Source of the DNA: Halobacillus litoralis
GTDB taxonomy: Bacteria > Bacillota > Bacilli > Bacillales > Halobacillaceae
Direction of reading: 5' to 3'
Length of the DNA: 64,000 bases
Assembly (NCBI RefSeq): GCF_004101865.1
Contig: NZ_CP026118.1
Coordinates: 3,613,001 to 3,677,000 of the forward strand
Position 1 is the stretch's first letter. Every line of letters starts with the position of its first letter. Below the pieces are notes generated by a model. It searched no databases. It had not been told where the DNA came from and was given only the letters and a program-made list of their open reading frames with translations. Made by a program: the position numbers and the translations under genes. Below are positions 54,644-64,000 of this stretch, in pieces.

Positions 54644-57286
54644 ATGAGTCAAGAAGATCTTTCGATGCCCACGAAATACGATCCTGCCACAATTGAAAAG
54701 GATCGGTATCGATATTGGGTAGATGGTAAATTTTTTGAAGCTACAGGTGATAAGAATAAGGAACCTTATACAATCGTCATTCCGCCCCCGAATGTGACAG
54801 GTAAACTTCACCTTGGTCATGCATGGGATACGACATTGCAGGATATCCTTACTCGTGTGAAACGAATGCAGGGCTATGATGTATTATGGCTTCCTGGTAT
54901 GGACCATGCAGGGATTGCAACTCAAGCGAAAGTGGATGCGAAACTGCGTGAAGAAGGGGTATCACGTCATGATCTTGGCCGTGAAAAATTTCTTGAAAAG
55001 TCGTGGGAATGGAAGCATGAATATGCGAAGTTCATCCGCGCTCAGTGGGAAAAAATGGGCCTTGGTTTAGACTATTCCCGTGAGCGCTTCACACTTGATG
55101 ACGGTTTATCTGACGCTGTAAAAGAGGTTTTCGTCACCCTTTATGAAAAGGGGATGGTTTATCGCGGAGAATACATCATCAATTGGGATCCCGCCACTCA
55201 AACGGCGCTTTCGGATATTGAAGTAGAATACAAAGATGTCCAGGGTGCATTTTATCATATGCGATACCCGTTGAAGGATGATGAAGGCACCATTGATATC
55301 GCGACCACTCGTCCAGAAACAATGCTTGGTGACACAGCCATTGCTGTACATCCAGAAGATGAACGTTACAAACATTTGATTGGTAAAAAGGCTGTATTAC
55401 CAATCATCGGCCGAGAGATCGAAATTGTCGCTGACGATTATGTGGATATGGACTTCGGCTCTGGTGCGGTGAAAATCACCCCTGCCCACGATCCTAATGA
55501 CTTTGAAATCGGAAACCGTCATGACTTAGAGCGAGTTCTCGTTATGAATGAAGATGGATCCATGAATGAAAACGCTGGAAAATATAAGGGTATGGATCGG
55601 TTTGAGTGTCGTAAACAAATCGTCAAAGATCTTCAAGAACAAAGCGTTCTTTTTGAAATTGAAGACCATATGCACTCTGTAGGGCATTCTGAACGTAGCG
55701 GGGCAGTTGTTGAGCCTTATCTATCCACTCAATGGTTCGTCGACATGAAGCCACTTGCAGATGCCTCCATTGAATTGCAAAAAGGTGAAGACAAGGTCCA
55801 TTTCGTGCCTGATCGCTTTGAAAAACCATACTTACATTGGATGGAGAACACACGTGATTGGTGTATTTCCCGTCAATTATGGTGGGGGCACCGGATTCCA
55901 GCTTGGTATCATAAAGAAACCGGTGAGGTTTATGTTGGCAAAGAAGCACCTGAAGATCTGGAAAACTGGAAACAAGACGATGATGTTCTAGATACTTGGT
56001 TTTCTTCTGCCCTATGGCCATTTTCGACTATGGGCTGGCCTGATGAGCAAAGCGAAGATTACCAACGCTATTTCCCGACCAATGTACTTGTTACAGGCTA
56101 TGATATTATCGGTTTCTGGGTCAGTCGGATGATTTTCCAATCGCTCGAATTCACTGATGAGCGTCCTTTTGAAGACGTATTGATTCATGGCCTTGTCCGT
56201 GATGCGGATGGACGTAAAATGAGTAAATCGTTAGGCAACGGTGTTGATCCGATGGATGTCATTGATAAATATGGAGCTGATTCACTTCGTTATTTCCTAT
56301 CCACTGGTTCTTCACCAGGGCAGGACTTGCGGTTCCATTGGGAAAAAGTAGAATCTACTTGGAACTTTGCCAATAAAATATGGAATGCTTCCCGGTTCGC
56401 ACTTATGAATATGGGAGACTTGAAATTTGAAGATATCGACCTTTCTGGTGAAAAGTCAGTTGCTGACCAATGGATACTCACTCGGTTGAACCAGACGATA
56501 GAACAGGTGACTACCAATATCGATAAATACGAATTCGGAGAAGCCGGTCGTCACTTGTACAACTTCATATGGGATGACTTCTGTGATTGGTATATTGAAA
56601 TGGCGAAACTTCCTTTATATGGCGAAGATGAAGAGCGTATATTAACAACACGGTCAATTCTCGCCTATACACTGGACCAAATCATGCGTATGCTACACCC
56701 GTTTATGCCATTTATTACTGAAGAGATTTGGCAGCACTTGCCTCATGAAGGGGAGTCGATCACTCAGGCGGCATGGCCGGAAGTACGTGAAGATTTCCAT
56801 AATGAGCAAGCGGTCCAGGAGATGGAACGACTCGTGTCCATTATTCGATCAGTCAGAAATATCCGGGCTGAGGTAGATACACCAATGTCTAAAGAAATTC
56901 AGTTAATGATCCAGACGAAAGACGAAGAAGTGTTGAATGAACTTGAGAAGAACCGTGATTACTTGGAGCGGTTCTGTAATCCAAGTGAATTGACGATGGC
57001 TACGGACATTCAGGCACCTGAAAAAGCAATGTCTGCTGTTGTAACTGGAGCAGAGCTGTACCTTCCATTAGCAGGGCTGATCAACATTGATGATGAAATC
57101 GAGCGCCTTGAGAACGAATGGAAGAAATGGGATCAGGAAGTAACACGCGTCCAAAAGAAACTTTCCAACCAGGGCTTTGTCAGTAAAGCACCAGAGCATG
57201 TTGTTGAAGAAGAACGTGAAAAAGAAACAGACTATCTTGATAAACGTGCGAAAACAGAAGCACGCATCAAAGAGTTAAAAGCATAA
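54644..57286 (+). CDS. valS: Valyl-tRNA synthetase
   Basis: An 880-residue class Ia synthetase. The HIGH-type motif is in [14 protein letters not shown] (about 46-59) and the KMSKS motif in [14 protein letters not shown] (about 525). The editing CP1 domain lies between, with the [19 protein letters not shown] segment. The C-terminus is the tRNA-binding coiled coil (about 815-880, [16 protein letters not shown] and following). ATG 54644 follows GGAGGAAGG; the frame extending upstream to 54569 crosses the T-box terminator. It is regulated by the T-box leader. Confidence 0.98.
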   Translation: MSQEDLSMPTKYDPATIEKDRYRYWVDGKFFEATGDKNKEPYTIVIPPPNVTGKLHLGHAWDTTLQDILTRVKRMQGYDVLWLPGMDHAGIATQAKVDAKLREEGVSRHDLGREKFLEKSWEWKHEYAKFIRAQWEKMGLGLDYSRERFTLDDGLSDAVKEVFVTLYEKGMVYRGEYIINWDPATQTALSDIEVEYKDVQGAFYHMRYPLKDDEGTIDIATTRPETMLGDTAIAVHPEDERYKHLIGKKAVLPIIGREIEIVADDYVDMDFGSGAVKITPAHDPNDFEIGNRHDLERVLVMNEDGSMNENAGKYKGMDRFECRKQIVKDLQEQSVLFEIEDHMHSVGHSERSGAVVEPYLSTQWFVDMKPLADASIELQKGEDKVHFVPDRFEKPYLHWMENTRDWCISRQLWWGHRIPAWYHKETGEVYVGKEAPEDLENWKQDDDVLDTWFSSALWPFSTMGWPDEQSEDYQRYFPTNVLVTGYDIIGFWVSRMIFQSLEFTDERPFEDVLIHGLVRDADGRKMSKSLGNGVDPMDVIDKYGADSLRYFLSTGSSPGQDLRFHWEKVESTWNFANKIWNASRFALMNMGDLKFEDIDLSGEKSVADQWILTRLNQTIEQVTTNIDKYEFGEAGRHLYNFIWDDFCDWYIEMAKLPLYGEDEERILTTRSILAYTLDQIMRMLHPFMPFITEEIWQHLPHEGESITQAAWPEVREDFHNEQAVQEMERLVSIIRSVRNIRAEVDTPMSKEIQLMIQTKDEEVLNELEKNRDYLERFCNPSELTMATDIQAPEKAMSAVVTGAELYLPLAGLINIDDEIERLENEWKKWDQEVTRVQKKLSNQGFVSKAPEHVVEEEREKETDYLDKRAKTEARIKELKA

Positions 57287-57292
57287 TTGGTA

Positions 57293-57329
57293 TGGGAGGG
57301 TATTCTGCGGAGTACTCTCCCATTTTTGA
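57293..57329 (+). terminator. Terminator between valS and folC
   Basis: TGGGAGGGTA pairs with TACTCTCCCA (one wobble) and is followed by TTTTT. Confidence 0.75.
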
Positions 57330-57345
57330 AATGAGGGATGAATTG

Positions 57346-58641
57346 ATGAACTACCAAGATGCAATTGACTGGATCCACTCAAGAGAGAAATTCAAAGTAA
57401 AACCTGGGTTAAAGCGAATGTCGTGGATGATGGAAAAACTGGGTCATCCAGAAGCAAAACTCCGTGTCATCCATATCGCTGGTACAAACGGTAAAGGATC
57501 AACGGTTTCTTTTTTGCGCCACTTGCTCCAAGCACAAGGCTATTCAGTTGGCACGTTTACGTCGCCCTATATAGAAAAATTCAATGAAAGAATCAGTATG
57601 AACGGGCTGGCGATTTCCGATGAATCCCTTGCTCTCCTTGTAGAAAGAATGAAGCCTTTAGCTGAAGAACTGCAGCGTACACCACTTGGCGAACCAACAG
57701 AGTTTGAAATCATCACAGCTATGGCGATGGTTTATTTCTCACACCAGCATTTAAATTATGTTCTGATTGAAACGGGCTTAGGAGGAAGGTATGATTCGAC
57801 CAATATTGTAACGCCTATCCTTTCAGCTATTACGAATATCGGTCTTGATCATATGAACATCCTCGGGTCCACGATAGAACAGATTGCAGAAGAAAAAGCT
57901 GGCATCATTAAAAAAGGGGTCCCTGTTGTGACAGGAGTCAAGCAAGCGGAGGCTTGGAAAGTCATTCACCAGCAAGCTGAAAAATGTGATGCAGATTTGT
58001 ACACCTTAGGAAAAGAGTTCTATGTTGAACATAGCGGAAGCATTCCTGATGGAGAAGTATTCTCTTTCAAGAATAAAGAATATACTACAGACGAATTGTT
58101 AAGTTCAATGAAAGGCCCACATCAAGTAGAGAATGCTGCATTAGCACTCCAGACAATGGAAATTATGAAATCTCAAGGTGTGCTCATAGATCGTAGCCTG
58201 TATGGAATTGGAGTCAAACAGACAACTTGGCCGGCACGATTTGAAAAAGTGATGAACACGCCTTTGACTATCATCGACGGCGCTCATAATGAAGAAGGGA
58301 CCCGAGCCCTTGTTGAGACAGTGAAAAGCCACTACGACGGCAAAAAAATCGCTTTAGTATATGCCGCTTTAGAGGATAAACCCGTCAAAAAAATGTTGAA
58401 ACAACTGAGTGATATAGCAGATGTGGTTTATGCTACGACCTTTGATTTTCCGAGGTCTTTATCTGCCCCCGACTTAGCTGAACTTTCCCCCATTAAAGAG
58501 ACTTTTGCAGTATCGCAATATTCTGAGGCGATTGAACTAGCTGCAGAAGAGGTGGGACAAAATGGTGTATTATTGATTACAGGCTCCTTATATTTCATCT
58601 CAAATGTAAGGAAATATTTTGAATCAAGAGCAGCTCTATGA
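57346..58641 (+). CDS. folC: Folylpolyglutamate synthase / dihydrofolate synthase
   Basis: A 431-residue Mur-ligase-type enzyme that adds glutamate to folates, with dihydrofolate synthase activity in many bacteria. The P-loop is HIAGTNGKGSTVSFLRHLL (about 45-63), followed by the omega loop SPYIEKFNERISM. Further signatures are ETGLGGRYDSTN, the carbamylated-lysine region EKAGIIKKGVPVVTG and DGAHNEEGTRAL in the C-terminal domain. I start at ATG 57346, 8 bases after GAGGG; the frame open from 57292 includes the valS terminator. Confidence 0.96.
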   Translation: MNYQDAIDWIHSREKFKVKPGLKRMSWMMEKLGHPEAKLRVIHIAGTNGKGSTVSFLRHLLQAQGYSVGTFTSPYIEKFNERISMNGLAISDESLALLVERMKPLAEELQRTPLGEPTEFEIITAMAMVYFSHQHLNYVLIETGLGGRYDSTNIVTPILSAITNIGLDHMNILGSTIEQIAEEKAGIIKKGVPVVTGVKQAEAWKVIHQQAEKCDADLYTLGKEFYVEHSGSIPDGEVFSFKNKEYTTDELLSSMKGPHQVENAALALQTMEIMKSQGVLIDRSLYGIGVKQTTWPARFEKVMNTPLTIIDGAHNEEGTRALVETVKSHYDGKKIALVYAALEDKPVKKMLKQLSDIADVVYATTFDFPRSLSAPDLAELSPIKETFAVSQYSEAIELAAEEVGQNGVLLITGSLYFISNVRKYFESRAAL

Positions 58642-58713
58642 TAATATGTTAATGTTCTGAATTTTCACATGGTAAAAAAGTCTTAACTATATACAGGGCT
58701 AAGGGATGGGGTG

Positions 58714-60453
58714 GTGAGGTTGACGAAGGGGAAAATATTAATGGTGTGGCTCACATGGATACTCGTGTGGCCGGTCAGCCTCTATGGACTTTACACATGG
58801 CTGGATCCTGTCGTCTCAGGTAACGCAGTTGAAATTCTTTCATTTATCATTCTTGCGTCCATCGTCGCTTTGTTTCCTTTACAGGTAGGGGACAACCCTG
58901 TATTTTTCACTCATGGTATTGCGTTTGCAGTATTTCTATACTATGGATTGTTCATTGAAATCATTGTCTCGCAGATAGCCATCTTCGCATTGATGGCTAA
59001 AATGAGGGTAGGAAAAAGTCAATCCCATCGCATACCGCTCAATCTTCTTATGTTTTTACTCATCTCTGTCGTCTCAGCACTGATTTACTATGGTTTAGGC
59101 GGCACACATGGGGAAGCAGCAGTGAACAGCATTACAGATGCTGTTCCAATAGTATCATACGCTCTTTCTCAATTGGTCCTTAACCAATTTACCATCAAAG
59201 TGGTCGCTAAAGTACTATATAGAAAGAAAGTGAGCTGGTTAGATAAAGGTTTGGTTTGGGAGATGATGACAGCATGTCTTGTCCTTCCGATCGGCTTCGT
59301 GCTGTACATGGTTTTTTCTGAATTCGGAGTAAGCGGCATTTTCTTTGTCGGTATTCCGTTCATTTTCATATCTGGTATGCTGATGCTTTATCACAATAGT
59401 AATCAGATCAATACATATTTGAAAGAGACAAGTAAAATCGGCCATGAATTGACAGGTGAACTCGGTGTGAAAGAAGTCCTGGATATTTTCGTTGACAGGC
59501 TCAGTAAATTACTGCCAGTTGATTATATCTTTGTTTATGATGTTTGTTCTCCAAAGAAGATGGATTTGATCCGATTCTTCGATCGTTCAGGCGAAATCGA
59601 TTTCCCTGACATCCAGTTGAATAAGGGAGAAAGTATAAGTGGTAACACATGGAAAGATGGAAATAGTGTGTTCTTTAAGAAAAAAGCCGAGTGGTCGCAT
59701 CTTGAAAACCGTTTCACACCAGATCATGCAGAAAGTGTACTTTCTGTTCCCATTGAAAGAAAAGGTGAAATCGTCGCAGTCATTTCGATTTATTCTAATA
59801 AAAGAAGGGCTTTCCTACAGTTTCAGTTTATGATCCTGAACATTTTAGGGAGCTATTTAGGTGTCGCCATAGACAATGCTCGCCACTATGAAAAGACCAA
59901 AGCTGAAAGTGAACGTTGTGCCTTGACGGGTTTATATAATTATCGTTACTTCGAAGATTATTTAGAAGGAGTGTTCACAACTTGGCAAAATGAGCACCCA
60001 ACCGAACCCATCTCTCTTGTTTTACTAGACATCGATCATTTCAAAAAAGTGAATGATACGTATGGACATGGAAGCGGAAATGAAATTTTATCAAAGCTGG
60101 CAAAAAGACTTGAAAACGTAGTGGGAAGTGAAGGTACTCTTGCCAGATATGGAGGAGAAGAATTTGTTCTATTACTTCCATATTACGATGCTACAGCTTC
60201 GAAACGTGTCGCAGAGCAAATTAGGTCCAGTATTTTTGAAGAGCCTTTTACTTCTTATGAACATATTTTTGATGATCGGTCACCTGTTTCGATCTCTATT
60301 ACGGCAAGTATCGGGGTGGCTACCTATCCTGATCACTGTGAGGAAGCATTGGATCTCATACGCCAGGCGGATCGTGCTATGTATGTCGGTGCGAAACAGA
60401 AAGGACGTAATAAAGTGGCTGGTTATGAAGAAATGGTACAAACTGTTCAATGA
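58714..60453 (+). CDS. Membrane-bound GAF-GGDEF diguanylate cyclase
   Basis: A protein of about 579 residues. The N-terminal 230 residues form about seven or eight membrane helices. A GAF-like domain follows (about 250-395, VLDIFVDRLSKLLPVDYIFV then AVISIYSNKRR). The GGDEF domain occupies about 405-575, with LTGLYNYRYFEDYL and LLDIDHFKKVNDTYGHGSGN. The active-site motif YGGEEF (about 480) is intact, so it should make cyclic di-GMP. The residues where the inhibitory RxxD site would be read GSEG, so product inhibition at that site is unlikely. The start is uncertain: GTG 58711/58714 or ATG 58741 all have upstream A/G-rich sites. It lies directly before the pilin operon. Confidence 0.88.
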   Translation: MRLTKGKILMVWLTWILVWPVSLYGLYTWLDPVVSGNAVEILSFIILASIVALFPLQVGDNPVFFTHGIAFAVFLYYGLFIEIIVSQIAIFALMAKMRVGKSQSHRIPLNLLMFLLISVVSALIYYGLGGTHGEAAVNSITDAVPIVSYALSQLVLNQFTIKVVAKVLYRKKVSWLDKGLVWEMMTACLVLPIGFVLYMVFSEFGVSGIFFVGIPFIFISGMLMLYHNSNQINTYLKETSKIGHELTGELGVKEVLDIFVDRLSKLLPVDYIFVYDVCSPKKMDLIRFFDRSGEIDFPDIQLNKGESISGNTWKDGNSVFFKKKAEWSHLENRFTPDHAESVLSVPIERKGEIVAVISIYSNKRRAFLQFQFMILNILGSYLGVAIDNARHYEKTKAESERCALTGLYNYRYFEDYLEGVFTTWQNEHPTEPISLVLLDIDHFKKVNDTYGHGSGNEILSKLAKRLENVVGSEGTLARYGGEEFVLLLPYYDATASKRVAEQIRSSIFEEPFTSYEHIFDDRSPVSISITASIGVATYPDHCEEALDLIRQADRAMYVGAKQKGRNKVAGYEEMVQTVQ

Positions 60454-60477
60454 TTTTCAATTGGACAGTTTTTTTGT
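60441..60477 (+). terminator. Terminator after the diguanylate cyclase gene
   Basis: AACTGTTCAA pairs with TTGGACAGTT (one wobble) and is followed by seven T's. It overlaps the end of the gene. Confidence 0.85.
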
Positions 60478-60508
60478 GTCTAAAGTATGGTTTTTGTCGA
60501 ATGATTAC

Positions 60509-60537
60509 AGGACAAAGACCTATATTTGCGTTATAAT
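60509..60537 (+). promoter_or_regulatory. SigA-type promoter of the pilin operon
   Basis: AGGACA (60509-60514), a 17-base spacer and TATAAT (60532-60537), 35 bases before the first pilin-like gene. Confidence 0.65.
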
Positions 60538-60571
60538 TTAGCCAATAGGTGAAAAATGGAGGAGAAAGTTA

Positions 60572-60979
60572 ATGTCGAATTTTGCTGATGAGAAAGGGTA
60601 TTCCCTTGTAGAAGTGATCGTTGCAATGGCATTACTTTTAATCGTATTTATCGTATCTACTCAGATTGTCATGAATACAATAGCCCAATCAGAGAAGATC
60701 GACAAAGGTTTTACTAGTACGGAGGTTGCCGACGGAGTCCTTACTATTTATCAATCGAAGTCCCTGGATGAACTGAAGAGCCAATTAAATTCGGATGTTA
60801 ATGTCGATATCGCGGATTTATTACAAGTCGAAAACCCCTCAAGTGTCGAAGATTATACCGCAAGTGTAAAAGTTACATACCCTGACTCTATGGATCTCAA
60901 AAACCATTTACTCAAAGTAGTTGTAACAGTCGAATCTAATATTAATCGAACAGAATTAGAAGGATATGTAGAATTATGA
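60572..60979 (+). CDS. Type IV pilin-like protein with prepilin motif (1)
   Basis: A 135-residue secreted/membrane protein. A short leader (MSNFADEKG) is followed by a prepilin peptidase site and helix, G|YSLVEVIVAMALLLIVFIV, with Glu at position 5 of the mature form. The remainder is an acidic globular domain (about 40-135) without cysteines. It resembles minor pseudopilins of the GspI/PilV type. ATG 60572 follows GGAGGAG. Its stop overlaps the next gene by 4 bases, so the pilin genes are coupled. In B. subtilis comC follows folC; here this operon takes that region. Confidence 0.82.
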   Translation: MSNFADEKGYSLVEVIVAMALLLIVFIVSTQIVMNTIAQSEKIDKGFTSTEVADGVLTIYQSKSLDELKSQLNSDVNVDIADLLQVENPSSVEDYTASVKVTYPDSMDLKNHLLKVVVTVESNINRTELEGYVEL

Positions 60980-61476
60980 GATTGAACAATGAAAAGGGCT
61001 TGACACTCGTAGAAGTATTGGCCGTCCTTAGTCTATCCATGGTTGTGATGATTGCTGCTTATCAGGCATTTTTTTTCATTACAAATTCTATTGAAATGTC
61101 TGCCGAAAAAACTGAACTCAGGAAAGAAGCGAATATCATAACTTTAAGCTTAGAAAACCGTTTGATCAATGTCGATTCTATTGAAACCGATAGTGGAAAA
61201 AGTACTTTTACAAAATTCACAGGCTCCATTACTCGCTTGAATGGAATGGATGAAGAAACAACTGCTTTTACATACATCGAAGAAGAAGTCGTTATCACAA
61301 TTGATGAGGGTAACCTTTACATTAATGGCGTCCAGCAAAATGCAAGTGATATGAACTTATCCAACACAACATTCGAGTTGAATGGAAATAAGTTGACAGT
61401 GAATCTTGAAATAATGAAAGAAAATACAAATGAACGGTACAGCCTGGTGAAAATTTTCAGACTAGGGAATGGATAA
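60976..61476 (+). CDS. Type IV pilin-like protein with prepilin motif (2)
   Basis: A 166-residue protein with leader MRLNNEKG and mature start G|LTLVEVLAVLSLSMVVMIAA, Glu at position 5. The globular part (about 45-166) is beta-rich and acidic, with TYIEEEVVITIDEGNLYING and a C-terminal strand YSLVKIFRLGNG. The size and layout suggest a GspJ/PilW-type minor pseudopilin. It overlaps the previous gene by ATGA and is 3 bases before the next, so the three are translated together. Confidence 0.82.
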   Translation: MRLNNEKGLTLVEVLAVLSLSMVVMIAAYQAFFFITNSIEMSAEKTELRKEANIITLSLENRLINVDSIETDSGKSTFTKFTGSITRLNGMDEETTAFTYIEEEVVITIDEGNLYINGVQQNASDMNLSNTTFELNGNKLTVNLEIMKENTNERYSLVKIFRLGNG

Positions 61477-61479
61477 CTT

Positions 61480-63126
61480 ATGAATTTCTCCTTTCTAAAA
61501 AGGCAAGATGGTTATGTCCTTATCACTGTCTTAATCATGTTTACGATCTTCAGTATATTAGGTTTGGGCTTAATGAGTTATACCATTGGATCCTATCAAT
61601 TTACTAAGGCCAATACTGACTTTGTTGAAACGAAGTCCGATGCTGAAATGAAAGCGCAAGAAGCTCACGCTCGTATTCTCAAAGGCGTGGAAGAGATCAA
61701 TACAAATCTTTCAAACGGAACGCTTGATTTAGACAGCGTAATTGATCGTATCGATGGTGTTGTAAATGAAGCCAGAACTCAGTTGGGACAAGCAGGAGTG
61801 CTAAAAGAACAAGTACTTAAAGATGGTTCCAACGGTATTTTTTTGCAGCGCCTTGATATTGAGGTGGATGTAGAAGGTTCGAATAAGAGGTTGGTCCGAA
61901 CGTTTACCATTTCGACGATCGCCGATGTTTTCCGTTATAGTGCGGTGACTCCTGGCGATTTAACTTTGAATGGTGCTTCTTATCTGCAGGGGGATGTTCA
62001 AGTGGGGAATGATCTTTATATTGATGACCACGGATATTTCACAGCAGGTTATGGAAAGCATTGGGTTCAATCATTCTATCCAGGAATTGAGGGAGATTTA
62101 AGAGTAGTTGGCGACTTCAATAAAAAATCTCAAGATAGAAGAATCCATAAATTCAATCCAACATCTGAAAATTTAAACCGATACTTTAACATAGCTCCGA
62201 GAGCAATCAGTGATACAACTACTATTGAGCCATTACAGGTAGAAAGCCTGATTAACGAAAAAAGGTACAACGATATCAGGCATGGAAATGGCTTCTATGA
62301 AGTGTCCGGGAATAAATCAATGGATGGTACTTATAACCACGATCTTGCTATTAGAGACTATTATGATTGTGGGTATTATCGGAAAAGAAGATGTTGGGAT
62401 CCTGCCAGTCTTGAAATAAAAAACTCACAGGATGCTCATGTAAAAGGAGATTTACTGGTAGAAGGTGATCTTGAGGTGTATGGGTCACTTAAAGTAGATG
62501 GTTCTATATATATTGAGGGCGAAGCAGAGCTTGAAGGCGACTTAATACTAAATAACAATCAATTCATCTATATTGATGGCGAAACTCAGATTGATAATCT
62601 GAATTTTAATGGTTCGATGTATATCGACGATTATTTATATATCAATGGTGATGTGAATACAAATGGGACGATTTATACGAGGTCAGGTGGAAGAGTTGAG
62701 GGGATGGAAAATGATTCTGGAACTATAGTCGTTCTAAGTGAGGGGCCTTTAACGATAGCCAATAATAACTTATACACAGATCCAGATTCCCCGGCTCTGC
62801 AGGAAATGAATGCTTTCTTCTATACGAATAGCGACCTGGAAATGTTCGGAGTGGGTTCGAATCTCGTTATCAATGGAGGGATTTATGGTGAAAATATTGT
62901 GATGAATGCTGTGAAGGGTGAAACGAGAAAAGGTGGATATCATTACAATTCCCACTTCAGGGTCTATGATTTATGGTTCGAAAGAGGCCAGGACGATTTG
63001 TCGATCCATCAATCCCGTTTCCAAATCAATTATAAAGAAGAACTCATTTTGAACCCGCCTGAAGGTATTCCTACAATCGAAAAAATTACGGTTAAGGAAA
63101 TTGATTCCCATTACTATGAAAACTGA
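61480..63126 (+). CDS. PilX/GspK-like protein with bactofilin-like beta repeats
   Basis: A 548-residue protein. The N-terminus (FLKRQDGYVLITVLIMFTIF) is a prepilin-like helix, but the fifth residue after Gly is Thr instead of Glu, as in capping pseudopilins of the GspK/PilX type. A helical segment follows (about 40-110). From about 160 onward short beta repeats dominate: VKGDLLVEGDLEVYGSLKVD then GSIYIEGEAELEGDL and DYLYINGDVNTNGTIY. These resemble the right-handed beta helix of bactofilins. A small Cys pair (DCGYYRKRRCW, about 300) may form a disulfide. It is the third gene of the operon, 3 bases after the previous one. Confidence 0.75.
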   Translation: MNFSFLKRQDGYVLITVLIMFTIFSILGLGLMSYTIGSYQFTKANTDFVETKSDAEMKAQEAHARILKGVEEINTNLSNGTLDLDSVIDRIDGVVNEARTQLGQAGVLKEQVLKDGSNGIFLQRLDIEVDVEGSNKRLVRTFTISTIADVFRYSAVTPGDLTLNGASYLQGDVQVGNDLYIDDHGYFTAGYGKHWVQSFYPGIEGDLRVVGDFNKKSQDRRIHKFNPTSENLNRYFNIAPRAISDTTTIEPLQVESLINEKRYNDIRHGNGFYEVSGNKSMDGTYNHDLAIRDYYDCGYYRKRRCWDPASLEIKNSQDAHVKGDLLVEGDLEVYGSLKVDGSIYIEGEAELEGDLILNNNQFIYIDGETQIDNLNFNGSMYIDDYLYINGDVNTNGTIYTRSGGRVEGMENDSGTIVVLSEGPLTIANNNLYTDPDSPALQEMNAFFYTNSDLEMFGVGSNLVINGGIYGENIVMNAVKGETRKGGYHYNSHFRVYDLWFERGQDDLSIHQSRFQINYKEELILNPPEGIPTIEKITVKEIDSHYYEN

Positions 63127-63142
63127 TGGAAGGAGGTAAGCA

Positions 63143-64000
63143 ATGGTTGATTTAATTGTATGGGTGTTTGTCATCATAGTCGCTTTTATTGCCTTGAAAT
63201 ATGTGCCGATGAATATGACGAAAAAGGGTAAGTTGTTGGTGTGGCTCAGCGGGTGTCTCGTTAGCTCATTGGCACTGCTTGCTGCAATTACTTACACTTT
63301 TTGGATCGGGGTATCGGCCGCCATGTTACTAAGTTTAGTCCTGTCCATATTCATGCAAAATAGAATCTCTCCTGTTCCAGCAGATACTAAAGAAAATCCT
63401 ATGATGGAGGAGATTACAGCAATGGAGAATTCTTCGGCTGAAGTGAAAGGATTTGAAGAATTCGACCACGCAGATGATTTAAAATTTGAACAACCTGCAC
63501 CCTTGGTAGAAAAGCATGAAGAATCATCATCCGATGTTGGTCAAACAGAATTCGAGGAAGAAGTCGAAGCGGATGTCAATCCTCAGAGAATAGATGAAGA
63601 CCTGGAAGATATGAAGGGGAATGATTCTGACCTTAGTGAATCATCGGCTGCTATTGAGTTGCCTCCTGAAGATGAGATTGAAGAGATAGTGACATATCCT
63701 GATACAGATAGTGAAAGCCTGGAAGATTTTAAAATAATAGGTGGAATATACGAAAATAACGAAACTTCGGGAGAAAACCTTCTTCCAGAAGAGGAATTGG
63801 CAGCCAGCAGGTCAAATGCAGAGACCGATATTGCATCTGATAATGAAAAAGTATTCGAAGGTGAGGATGAAAATTTTGAAACTGAGTCTCAAGGAAATCT
63901 GAATCTTGAAGAACAGGATGTACCTGAGGAAGGGATCGATCTTGAATCAATGAAACCGGAAGAGAAATTAGCGGCAAGCAGAGAGTTGGGAGAGGTGGCG
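63143..64000 (+). CDS. Acidic repeat-bearing membrane protein, 3' end outside the window
   Basis: From ATG 63143, behind AAGGAGG and 16 bases after the PilX-like gene, 286 codons stay open to the right edge. Three hydrophobic segments come first (LIVWVFVIIVAFIALKYV, LVWLSGCLVSSLALLAAITY and GVSAAMLLSLVLSIFM). About 200 residues very rich in Glu and Asp follow. PEEELAASR (63785-63811) and PEEKLAASR (63956-63982) form a repeated motif 57 residues apart, at the same phase, so more copies may lie beyond the edge. The function is unknown; the operon position suggests a role with the pilin-like proteins. Confidence 0.75.
   Translation, partial: MVDLIVWVFVIIVAFIALKYVPMNMTKKGKLLVWLSGCLVSSLALLAAITYTFWIGVSAAMLLSLVLSIFMQNRISPVPADTKENPMMEEITAMENSSAEVKGFEEFDHADDLKFEQPAPLVEKHEESSSDVGQTEFEEEVEADVNPQRIDEDLEDMKGNDSDLSESSAAIELPPEDEIEEIVTYPDTDSESLEDFKIIGGIYENNETSGENLLPEEELAASRSNAETDIASDNEKVFEGEDENFETESQGNLNLEEQDVPEEGIDLESMKPEEKLAASRELGEVA

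Noticed and set aside
1..64000. CRISPR arrays, rRNA genes, complete insertion sequences
   Set aside because: No spaced direct-repeat array, rRNA sequence or transposase gene was seen anywhere in the window.

Overview
The window is a stretch of chromosome from an endospore-forming Bacillaceae. Spore genes (sspI, gerE, gerM, spoVID, sda), two T-box leaders, Gram-positive ribosome-binding sites, SigA-type promoters and a gene order close to the ysdC-to-folC part of the Bacillus subtilis map all point there. The acidic proteins and the type of intergenic repeat suggest a moderately halophilic relative such as Halobacillus or Thalassobacillus; this is inference, not a measured placement.

Layout, left to right. 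1-6.5 kb: the end of a dUTPase, an M42 aminopeptidase, sspI on the minus strand, a TrmH-type RNA methylase and the T-box-controlled pheST operon. 6.5-6.8 kb: a 288-bp element with terminal inverted repeats. 6.8-13.6 kb: rnhC (minus), zapA-cvpA, polX-mutS2, a DUF350 gene and a 25-codon membrane ORF. 13.7-18.7 kb: fatty-acid degradation (lcfA, fadR, fadB, etfB, etfA) with a FadR operator just behind the fadR promoter. 18.8-25.1 kb: trxA, uvrC, yslB (minus) and sdhCAB. 25.3-28.3 kb: a ComP/ComA-like two-component pair with no comQ/comX. 28.4-33.5 kb: gerE, a MarR regulator, racE/murI, gerM, rph, rdgB and a YfcE-type phosphoesterase. 33.6-33.8 kb: tRNA-Gly(UCC) and tRNA-Arg(UCU). 33.9-36.0 kb: a cluster of very small genes, including a Spo0E-like phosphatase and Sda. 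36.0-43.2 kb: a TPR protein, tig, clpX, lonA and ysxC. 43.5-46.4 kb: a polar amino-acid ABC transporter and a membrane protein. 46.6-52.9 kb: the complete glutamate-to-uroporphyrinogen operon hemAXCDBL. 53-58.6 kb: spoVID, a small minus-strand membrane gene, T-box-controlled valS, and folC. 58.7-64 kb: a membrane diguanylate cyclase followed by an operon of type IV pilin-like proteins that runs off the right edge.

How the genes work together. Most are housekeeping: tRNA charging, replication and repair (rnhC, polX, mutS2, uvrC), beta-oxidation feeding electrons through EtfAB alongside succinate dehydrogenase, protein folding and turnover (tig, clpX, lonA) and haem synthesis. Between them lie three less ordinary modules. 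The 34-36 kb cluster places two predicted inhibitors of the sporulation phosphorelay within about 1.3 kb. One (Spo0E-like) appears to start at ATT, with its ribosome-binding site inside a hairpin. The other (Sda) has a DnaA box overlapping its -10 element. The ComPA-like pair sits where B. subtilis has ysmA and lacks the usual pheromone genes. The pilin operon includes a protein with a pilin-like N-terminal helix fused to bactofilin-like beta repeats, followed by an acidic, repeat-bearing membrane protein.
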